Shown in pieces: positions 55,255 through 64,000 of a stretch of 64,000 nucleotides of DNA. The stretch spans positions 6,212,881 to 6,276,880 of the forward strand of contig NC_089223.1 in NCBI RefSeq assembly GCF_963924675.1, read 5' to 3'. How positions within the stretch are numbered: the first letter of the stretch is position 1; each line of letters begins with the position of its first letter. The notes below the pieces were generated by a model that made no database searches, was not told the origin of the DNA, and saw nothing but the letters and a program-made list of their open reading frames with translations. The translations under genes were made by a program, and so were the position numbers. This DNA is from Phocoena phocoena. Taxonomy: Eukaryota > Chordata > Mammalia > Artiodactyla > Phocoenidae.

Positions 55255-58200
55255 ATGGTAAAAGGAACATACATATCCATAATTACCTTAAATGTAAATG
55301 GATTAAATGCTCCCACCAAAAGACACAGACTGGCTGAATGGATACAACAAGACCCATACATATGCTGTCTACAAGAGACCCACTTCAGACCTACAGAAAC
55401 ATACAGACTGAAAGTGAGGGGATGGAAAAAGATATTCCATGCAAATGGAAATCAAAAGAAAGATGGAGTAGCAATTCTCATATCAGACAAAATAGACTTT
55501 AAAATAAACACTATTACAAAAGACAAAGAAGGACACTACATAATGATCAAGGGATCAATCCAAGACGAAGATATAACAATTGTAAATATTTATGCATCCA
55601 ACATAGGAGCACCTCAATACATAAGGCAAATGCTATCAGCCATAAAAGGGGGAATCAACAGTAACACAATCATAGGAGGGGACTTTAACAACCCACTTTA
55701 ACCAATGGACAGATCATCCAAAATGAAAATAAATAAGGAAACACAAGCTTTAAATGATACATTAAACAAGATGGACTTAATTGATACTTATAGGACGTGC
55801 CATCCGAAAACAACAGAATACACTTTCTTCTCAAGTGCTCATGGAACACTCTCCAGGATAGATCATACCTTGGGTCAAAAATCAAGCCTTGGTAAATTTA
55901 AGAAAATTGAAATCGTATCAAGTATCTTTTCTGACCAAAACTCCATGAGACTATATATCAATTACAGTAAAAAAAAATCTATAAAAAATACAAATACATG
56001 GAGGCTAAACAATACACTACTTAATAACAAAGAGATCACTGAAGAAATCAAAGAGGAATACAAAAAATACCTAGAAACAAATGACAATGAAAACACGACC
56101 ACCCAAAACCTATGGGATGCAGCAAAAACAGTTCTAAGAGGGAAGTTTATAGCAATACAATCCTACCTCAAGAAACAAGAAACATCTCAAATAAACAAAC
56201 TAACATTACACCTAAAGCAATTAGAGAAAGAAGAACAAAAAAACCCTGAAGTTAGCAGAAGGAAGAAATCATAAAGATCAGATCAGAAAAATATGAAAAA
56301 GAAATGAAGGAAACAATGGCAAAGATAAATAAAACTAAAAGCTGGTTCTTTGAGAAGATAAACAAAATTGATAAACCATTAGCCAGACTCACCAAGAAAA
56401 AAAGGGAGAAGACTCAAATCGACAGAAATACAAATGAAAAAGGAGAAGTAACAACTGACACTGCAGAAATACAAAGGATCGTGAGAGACTGCTACTAGCA
56501 ACTACATGCCAATAAAATGGACAACCTGGAAGAAATGGACAAATTGTTAAAAAGGCACAACCTTCCAAAACTGAACCAGGAAGAAACAGAAAATATGAAC
56601 AGACCGATCACAAGCACTGAAATTGAAACTGTGATTAAAAATCTTCCGAAAACAAAAGCTCAGGACCAAATGGCGTCACAGGCAAATTCTATCAAACATT
56701 TAGAGAAGAGCTAACACCTATCTTTCTCAAACTCTTCCAACATGTAACAGAGGGAGGAATACACCCCAACTCATTCTATGTGGCCACCATCACCCTGATA
56801 CCAAAACCAGACAAGGATGTCACAAAGAAAGAGAACTACAGGCCAATATCACTGATGAATATAGATGCAAAAACCCTTATCAAAATACTAGCAAACAGAA
56901 TTCAACAGCACATGAAAAGGATCATACACCATGATCAAGTGGGGTTTATCCCACAAATGTAAGGATTCTTCAATATAGGCAAATCATTCAACGTGATACA
57001 CCAAATTGACAAACTGAAGGATTAAAACCATATGATAACCTCAATAGATGCAGAAAAAGCTTTTGACAAATTCAACACCCATTTATGATAAAAACCCTCC
57101 AGCAAGTAGGCATAGAGGGAAGTTAACTCAACGTAATAAAGGCTATATAGGACAAACCCACAGCCAACACCGTTTTCAATGGTGAAAAACTGAAACCATT
57201 TCCACTAAGATCAAGAAAAAGACAAGGTTGCCCACTCTCACCACTATTATTCAACATAGTTTTGGAAGTTTTAGCCGCAGCAGTCAGAGAACAAAAAGAA
57301 ATAAAACTAACCCAAATCAGAAAAGAAGAAGTAAAGCTGTCACTGTTTGCAGATGACATGATACTATACATAGAGAATCCTAAAGACGCTACCAGAAAGC
57401 TAGTAAAGCTAATCAATGAATTTAGTAAAGTAGCAGGATACAAAACTAATGAACATTTATCTCTTGCATTCGTATACACTAGTGGTGAAAAATCTGAAAG
57501 AGAAATTAAGGAAACACTCCCATTTACCACTGCAACAAAAAGAATAAAATACCTAGGAATAAACCTACCTAAGGAGACAAAAGATCTGTATGCAGAAAAT
57601 TAAAAGACACTGATGAAAGAAATTAAAGATGATACAAACAGATGGAGAGACATACCATGTTCTTGGATTGGAAGAATCAACATTGTGAAAATGACTCTAC
57701 TAACCAAAGCAATCTATAGATTCAATGCAATCCTTATCAAACTACCAATGGCATTTTTTACAGCAATAGAACAAAAAATTTCACAATTTATATGGAAACA
57801 AAAAAGACCCCGAATAGCTAAAGCAATCCTGAGAAAGAAAAACGGAGCTGGAGAAATCAGACTCTTCGACTTCAGACTATACTACAAAGCTACCGTAATC
57901 AAGATAGTGTGGTACTGGCACAAAAACAGAAATATAGATCAATGGAAGAGGAAAGAAATCCCAGATTTAAACCCACGCATGTACGGTCACCTTATTTTTG
58001 ATAAAGGAGGCAAGAATATACAATGGAGAAAATGCAGCCTCTTCAATAAGTGGTGCTGGGAAAACTGCACAGCTACATGTGAAACAAAGAAATTAGAACA
58101 CTCCGTAACACCATACACAAAATTAAACTCAAAATGGATTAAAGACCTAAATTTAAGGCCCAACACTATAGAAGTCTTAGAGGAAAACATAGGCAGAACA

Positions 58201-59278
58201 CTCTATGACATAAATCACAGCAAGATCCTTTTTTGACCCACCTCCTAGAGAAATGGAAATAAAAACACAAATAAACAAATGGGACCTAATGAAACTTAAA
58301 AGATTTGCACAGCAAAGGAAACCAGAAACAAGACAAAAAGACAAGCATCAGAATGGGAGAATACATTTGCAAATGAAGCAACAGGCAAAGTATTAATCTC
58401 CAAAATTTACAAGCAGCTCAATATCAAGAAAACAAACAACCCAATCAAAAAATGGGCAGAAGGGCTTCCCTGGTGGCGCAGTGGTTGAGAGTCCGCTTGC
58501 CAATGCAGGGGATACGGGTTCGTGCCCCAGTCCGGGAAGATCCCACATGCCGCAGAGCAGCTAGGACCGTGAGCCATGGCTGCTGAGCCTGCGCATCCAG
58601 AACCTGTTGCTATGCAACGGGAGAGGCCACAACAGTGAGACGCCCGCATACCGCGAAAAAAAACAAAAATGGGCAGAAGACCTAAATAGAAATTTCTCCA
58701 AAGAAGATATATAGACAGCCGACAAACACATGAAAGAATGCTCAACATCACTAATCATTAGAGAAATGCAAATCAAAACTACAATAAGGTATCATGTCAC
58801 ACCAGTCAGAATGGACATCATCAAAAAATCTACAAACAGGAAATGCTGGAGTGGGTGTAGAGAAAAGGGAACCCTCTTGCACTGTTGGTGGGAATGTAAA
58901 TTGATACAGCCACTATGGAGAACAGTATGGAGGTTTCTTAAAAATGTAAAAATAGAACTACCATACGACCTAGCAATCCCACTACTGGGCATATACCCTG
59001 AGAAAGCCATAATTCAAAAAGAGTCATGTACCACAATGTTCATTGCAGCTCTATTTACAATAGCCAGGACATGGAAGCAACCTAAGTGTCCAACGACAGA
59101 TGAATGGATAAAGAAGATATGGCACATACATATAGTGGAATATTACTCAGCCATAAAAAGAAACAAAATTGAGTTATTTGTAGTGAGGTGGATGGACCTA
59201 GAGTCAGTCATACAGAGTGAAGTAAGTCAGAAAGAGAAAAACAAATACCATATGCTAACACATATACTTGGAATCTAA
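55255..59278 (+). pseudogene. L1 ORF2 pseudogene (endonuclease-RT)
   Basis: ORF2p nicks target DNA and reverse-transcribes L1 RNA. The endonuclease starts at 55255 with the LNVNGLN, CLQETHF and GDFNNPL motifs. It stops at 55699 (TCA-like position now TAA) and resumes in frame at 55705 with RIDHTLG. The catalytic SDH triplet reads SDQ (codon 55936-55938), so an active-site His is missing. Further breaks: frameshift near 56265, TAG at 56496, frameshift near 56650, TAA at 56960, frameshift near 57069, TAA at 57601, frameshift near 58230. The RT motif FADD is intact at 57346-57357. The nested SINE at 58463 interrupts the C-terminal part. The last 182 codons (58730-59278), with the cysteine motif, remain open. 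Confidence 0.93.
58463..58664 (+). mobile_element. CHR SINE nested in L1 ORF2
   Basis: A complete CHR body ending in an A-rich tail with a C. The L1 word aaaaatgggcagaag is duplicated perfectly (58448-58462 and 58665-58679), giving a 15-bp target-site duplication. It entered after the L1 and is the youngest layer here. Confidence 0.97.
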
Positions 59279-59662
59279 AAAAAAAATGGTTCTGAAGAAC
59301 CTAGGGGCAGGACATGAATAAAGACACAGACGTAGAGAATAGACTTAAGGACACGCGGAGGGGAAGGCTAAGCTGGGACGAAATGAGAGAGTGGCATGGA
59401 CATATATATACTACCAAATGTAAAATAGATAGCTAGTGGGAAGCAGCCGCAGAGCACACACAGGGCAATCAGCTAGGTGCTTTGTGACCACCTAGAGGGG
59501 TGGGATAGGGAGGGTGGGAGGGAGACACAAGAGGGAGGAGATATGGGGATATATGTATATGTATAGCTGATTCACTTTGTTACAAAGCAGAAACTAACAC
59601 ACCATTGTAAAGCAATTATACTCCAATAAATACGTTAAGATAAAACCAGAAACATACTAGTT

Positions 59663-60639
59663 AAAAACACAATAAGAAAAAACAAAGTGTTTTTGTCCAT
59701 CAAGGAATAAAACGATAGTTATTAATCTCACTTGTGTTTAATAAAAGATTGTACTTTATTTTATATGCTTTTAAAATTAGTATTAATAAAGCAAACATAG
59801 ACAATGACATTTGCCCAAATTAATCCAACTTGTTATAATCAATGCTTAAACTTTTGTTTTGTTCCTTTGAGGTGCTTTGCTGCTTTGATTTCTTTCTATA
59901 AGACACCTCCTCAGGTTGTTACTGACAACCCACAGCCCCTAATGGTAAACTTTGCTTTTAAAATTCTCACCCTGCTGTGTGTTTCTGGCCCCTGCTGGAA
60001 GTACACACTATATGAAATAAAACTTTCCTCCTTCTTCTTACCAGCTACCTTACTCTGATCTGAAAGAGAAATATTTCATTGTATCTCTCAGGCATTTTTT
60101 AGTGCAGCAAGAAAGTGGAATTCATATCAAATAGATAATTCCAATGCTAATAATATGAGCATGCATTTGTAGATTTTTTTTCAAAAGATACTGAAACCAG
60201 AGAGAGGAGTAATAAAAATGTTTTTTTGCTCTGCACTTTGAGCTGGTCAAAATCTAGAAATCTAGAAAAAAAGTAATTTCTGACAAGCAAAAGCCTGGAC
60301 TTCTTCCCTATTTGATGCTTCGTAAGAGATATGCAGTTAAAGTAACACAGAAACTGTGTTACTGCTGAGGTTAGGTCATTTTTTTTTCCTATACCAAATA
60401 TAAAAGCTTAATTATTTCCGAATGTTTATTCATGCTTTGCCATCAGCAGAATTATTCACTCCTCAGTGCCTTCACTAAAAACAGATAAACTTTAAATGTT
60501 CGCATTATTCTCATTTCTTTGAAAGGAAATTGAAGCATTATCTCCTTTACAAAAATGGGAGCACTAAAACCATGAAGTTAAGTAAGTTTCTCTAAAAAAC
60601 ACTTTATTAGTGCCCTAGATCCTTGGTTTCATAAGAAAA
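59663..60639. other. Unassigned AT-rich DNA
   Basis: An 84-codon frame at 59804-60058 has no domain. Its end 'atgaaataaaactttcctcc' looks like an LTR polyadenylation region, but I could not align an LTR. Confidence 0.35.
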
Positions 60640-60985
60640 TATTAATTGATAAAAATTATGTATTGAGTACCTATTAATGGAAGTTATTACATTAGGTGAT
60701 AAGGAAGATATAAACAAGTATGAGAATTTTGCACATAACTGATCTGGTCAAATAGGATAGGAAAAAAGTTAGCATATGATATCAAATTGGTAATAGTGAT
60801 ATCAAGTACATATAATAAAAATTCATAGGAAAGAGTTTGTTGGTAACCAGTCTTAACATAGAAGATGAAAACGAGTGAGTTTTGAAGAATTCACATCGAA
60901 AGGGAGAAGGAATTCCAGAAAAAAAAAATAATGTAAATAGTGTCAGGAGCAAAGTTTCTCTGTAGTCCAGTGTCTTGTGCAGACA
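60640..60985 (-). mobile_element. L2 LINE 3'-end remnant
   Basis: 'tattgagtacctattaatgg', 'aaggaagatataaacaagta', 'gtgagttttgaagaattcac', 'ggagaaggaattccagaaaa', 'gtgtcaggagcaaagtttc' follow the reverse complement of the L2 3' region in order. Diverged. Confidence 0.55.
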
Positions 60986-61098
60986 TTACGAGTAAGTTAT
61001 GATGCATGCCTTGAGTTTATGCTGAGCATACAAATGTACACATCAGGACAGAATAAATATGAAAGTCTCTGAATATCAGTTAAATACACTCATATCAT

Positions 61099-61468
61099 CG
61101 CTATACTGAATGTTGTATCTCCCCAAGATTCATATGTAGACACTTAATCCCCAGTGGGATGGTTTTAGGAAGTAAGGCCTTTGGGAGGTGATGAGGTCAT
61201 GAGGCTGGTGCCCTTATGAATGGGATAGATGTCCTTACAAGAGAGACCCCAGAGCTCCATTACCCTTTCTACCATACGAGTACATAATGAAAAAAAAAAA
61301 AAAAAAGTCTGTCTATGAACCAGGAGGAAGATTCTCACCAGACACTGAATCTGTCAGTGGCTTGATCTTGGACTTCCCAGTCTGCAGAACTCTGAGACAT
61401 AAATTTCTGTTGTTTATAAGCCACCCAATCTATGGTATTCTGCTACATTTTTAGCCTGAACTAAGACA
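61099..61468 (+). mobile_element. MSTB-like MaLR solo LTR
   Basis: 'tgttgtatctccccaagatt', 'aaggcctttgggaggtgatg', 'gagagaccccagagctccat', 'cttgatcttggacttcccag', 'tgttgtttataagccaccca' and 'ctgaactaagaca' are the full MSTA/B-type LTR order. Possible 5-bp duplication atcat/accat. An A-run of about 16 bases at 61291-61306 is inserted where the LTR normally has a GC-richer block. No internal viral genes. Confidence 0.88.
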
Positions 61469-61500
61469 ACCATGTAGAATATTAAATGCCATTGAGTTTG

Positions 61501-61644
61501 GGCTTATTTTAACATCTTTATTGGAGTATAATTACTTTACAGGGGTGTGTTATAGTTTCTGCTTTATAACCAAGTGAATCAGCTATATATAAACATATAT
61601 CCCCATATCTCCTCCCTCTTGCGTCTCCCTCCCACCCCCCCATC
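61501..61644 (-). mobile_element. Very short L1 3'-end insertion
   Basis: 'aacatctttattggagtata' to 'tcccacccccccatc' is the L1 3' terminus only. Flanks cattgagtttg (61490-61500) and cactgagtttt (61645-61655) are a likely target-site duplication with two mismatches. It lies about 30 bases beyond the MSTB-like LTR. Confidence 0.88.
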
Positions 61645-61711
61645 CACTGAGTTTTGATAAAGGGTAATATAATGAACACACTATTTTAGAAAGTTAAATT
61701 TAAGTGAGTAA

Positions 61712-61800
61712 ACAATAATAGCTAGCATTTGCTGAGATCTTGCTATGGATTATTTTGCTAAAATCTTTCCATAAATATTTAATTGCAAAAGCAATTTTTA
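61712..61800 (-). mobile_element. MIR fragment
   Basis: 'aatagctagcatttgctgag', 'atcttgctatggattatttt' and 'taaaatctttccataaatat' match the reverse MIR 3' end only. Confidence 0.5.
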
Positions 61801-62612
61801 AAAAATATATAAAATCACAATGCAAATTAAGCATTAGTTCTTAGATGACTTTTTCAATATTAAAAGACTGAATATACAGATAAGCAATGCCAGACCCTAT
61901 ATGGCGAGAGACTTCTGATCACACAGGAAGTCCTGGAAGCCAAGCCACAGGTTCTGCAACAGTCAGGCCAAACAGCCAAACCTCTGCAGCTGCTGATCCA
62001 GAATAGTCAGGACTTAACCAACAATCCACAAGTAATTTTTCTTTTCCCCTGCTTCCAACTGAGGACCAACCAGAGAAAGCTAAATATGCTCCCAAACCAA
62101 TCACATACACTGCTCAGCTGCTACTTAGCCTCCCTCCAATGTTCCCTTGACAATAACCTCCCATCAGAAACCTCCCCTTTCTCCGTAAAGCTTTCCCGTG
62201 TGCCTGACTGCCTCAGCATCACTGCCATGTGCAGGTGATGATGACTTGATGACCTGTGCAAACATCCTCCACTGGTTCTCACTGGAGTGGTCCTCATTCA
62301 TTTCTAGAGTGTGCAACAGGTAAAGATATCCAGGGGCAAATATAGAAATATGTATCACATCCCTGAAAATGGGTATAAACTTTGATCAATTTGTCTAATT
62401 CAGGGAATTCATCCTCAAGAAATTAATACAAAAAAAGCAGAAAAATCTATATGAATATTCCTTGCAGCATTATTTATAATATTGAAAAAAGTAGAGCCCA
62501 TCTGTCTAAAAATAGGTGTTTGGCTGAAAAAATTGTGATAAACAACAGAATAAAATAACATGTAGTCATTAAAAGTATGTAGTAGAGGAGTATTTATAGA
62601 TGTGAGAAGCTT
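61801..62612. other. Unassigned, possibly an old LTR
   Basis: 'caagtaatttttcttttccc', 'ctgaggaccaaccagagaaa', 'gctcccaaaccaatcacata' and 'gcttgactgcctcagcat'-like words at 62030-62230 have the look of an old LTR or DNA repeat, but I cannot assign a family or edges. Confidence 0.3.
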
Positions 62613-62618
62613 CCTCAG

Positions 62619-62826
62619 TTTTTTTTTTTTTTTTGCGGTACACGGGCCTCTCACTGTTGTGGCCTCTCCCGTTGCGGAGCACAGGCTCCGGACACGCAGG
62701 CTCAGCGGCCACGGCTCACGGGCCCAGTTGCTCCACGGCATGTGGGATCTTCCAGAACCGGGGCAAGAACCCGTGTCCCCTGCATCGGCAGGCGGACTCT
62801 CAACCACTGCGCCACCAGGGAAGCCC
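62619..62826 (-). mobile_element. CHR SINE, young subfamily
   Basis: T-run at 62619-62634, then 'gcggtacacgggcctctcac' to 'gcgccaccagggaagccc'. Short duplication cctcagt at 62613-62619 and 62827-62833. The 130-codon minus frame here is SINE translation extended into the flank. Confidence 0.95.
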
Positions 62827-62833
62827 CCTCAGT

Positions 62834-64000
62834 GTGTTTTGAGGTGAAATGAGAACAAGTTATATACAGTATGAACAGCACTATCCTATTACTTTTTAAA
62901 TCTACCTGCAGTGATTTCTCCCAGATGCTTTAGGCTAAGTATGGTTCATATTTTCTTCATTGTATAAATCTATATATTTGATGGTCATTATAAGAAAAAA
63001 ATTAATATTTTATCTAATTATAAGAACAAAAAAATGCTACCCTGTTTGGTCCAACCAATTCACCATTTGTAATGGTAACATTATATGTGCTTTATTTTGA
63101 TGACATCTGCCTCAAAATGTTAAACTAGATTAATAATTACAGAAAGGAAAAAAAAATAAATCAATGGAAACAGGCTCTGTTCTCTCAGGCTATTCTATTT
63201 GAATCAAATAAACCAAAAAAAACAGCAAAAATATTAGATAAATATAAAAACAATAAACTTCTTAATAGCACCACAGAACTTAAAAGATAGTAAGAAATTA
63301 CTGAGGTAAGTTAAATTGTAAATTATATCCCTATTCTTCAACTCCAAGTGTATCCACCCCTTTGTCACACAGCCACCCTGGACCAATGCCACGCTGGCAA
63401 GCACGCTCTAAGCAGCAGCTTGAAAGGTGCTTATGGCTTTGGATTTTCTCACTTGTTTTGGAACTGGGGCCATCATCAGTTAGATCTCTTGAACCATAAC
63501 TTGCTTAATAAATAATAACCTGAAACCACCTTCACTGACCAAGCTTGCTTTAATTGTTCTTGTTAATTGCATACCTTCTAAGATTCACGAAGACTCCTTA
63601 GCATCTCCCTACAGACAACTCCTCTGAGCTATGGGGCACTACAGTAACAGTTGCTTAAATAAGCTTTTAGGAAGCTGGAGTCAGCTCTTGTTCAGTTCAG
63701 GTCCCTGCTGGTTAAGACTAGTTGGGATGGACACCAACCCTCCAACTGTCAGAGGATCCAAAACTCCACCCTCAGATCATGCTAATGCTGCCGTTTTCTG
63801 AACGTGCATAAAATGAAGAAGCATGTAACTCAGATATGCTGCACAGAACACCAATTACTTCACCTTTTTCTTACCTCCAATCACCTTCCCCACACCTCAG
63901 ACCACCCTGTTTCTGTATCGTGTAAATATCCTGGGCCTCTTACCTTCAGGGAGGTGCATCTGAGATGTTCTCCCAACCTCTCTTGGCTGCCTCGTGAATC
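62834..64000. other. Unassigned DNA
   Basis: No repeat or gene recognised to the end of the window. Confidence 0.45.

Larger units (their letters stand above)
52282..59649 (+). mobile_element. Full-length but inactive L1 retrotransposon
   Basis: It runs from the L1 5' end ('gggggagaccttcaagaagg') through a 2-kb 5' UTR, ORF1, ORF2 and 3' UTR to 'ccaataaatacg'. It is bracketed by a perfect 13-bp target-site duplication, aaacatactagtt (52269-52281 and 59650-59662). After removing the nested SINE, the length is about 7.15 kb. Both ORFs carry several stops and frameshifts, so it cannot move now. The clean duplication and readable length mean it was inserted whole and decayed in place. It is the only copy here with a 5' end. 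Confidence 0.97.

Overview
The window reads as 64 kb of mammalian nuclear DNA, most likely from a cetacean. About ten tRNA-derived SINEs carry the CHR-family signature: a head like ggcttccctggtggcgcag, a second promoter box like ggttcgtgcc, and an A-tail. CHR SINEs are known from whales, hippos and ruminants. I saw no ruminant-type BovB LINE or Bov-A SINE, which favours a whale. The full-length L1 and the many L1 3' ends look like one artiodactyl/cetacean L1 lineage. I cannot resolve the species.

No host protein-coding gene, exon, rRNA, functional tRNA or CRISPR array can be supported. The longer reading frames fall in SINEs, L1 ORF2 or microsatellites, or are isolated and carry no recognisable domain. 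The window is best described as intergenic or deep-intronic DNA, and its readable history is a sequence of transposon insertions.

Layout. 1-2.3 kb: an older CHR SINE and a MaLR-type LTR interrupted by a young CHR SINE. 2.3-17.3 kb: a block with no recognised L1 or CHR insertion, only old MIR, L2 and possible MER5 traces, and unexplained single-copy DNA with some candidate regulatory sequence. 17.3-31.1 kb: a CA microsatellite, several L1 fragments, a MaLR LTR lying between two copies of a local duplication, an inverted pair of CHR SINEs, a 32-bp minisatellite, and a 1.5-kb L1 carrying a nested SINE. 31.1-46.9 kb: scattered L1 3' ends, MER5, MIR, L2 and LTR remnants, including a three-layer nest (L2, MER5, L1) at 40.5-41.7 kb. 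47.6-48.5 kb: a degraded minus-strand hAT-type transposase with a BED-finger-like start, probably the least expected item here. 50.7-59.6 kb: a truncated L1 and then a full-length but dead L1 (52282-59649) with a 13-bp target-site duplication, long 5' UTR, broken ORF1 and ORF2, and a nested SINE. 59.7-64 kb: an L2 relic, an MSTB-like solo LTR, a short L1 3' end, a MIR piece and a final CHR SINE.

Three L1 insertions (27.8, 33.6 and 40.8 kb) have the inverted-5'-segment structure of twin priming, each with a target-site duplication readable in the sequence. Family names for old repeats come from recognition of their consensus features, not from a database search. Edges without target-site duplications may be off by tens of bases.
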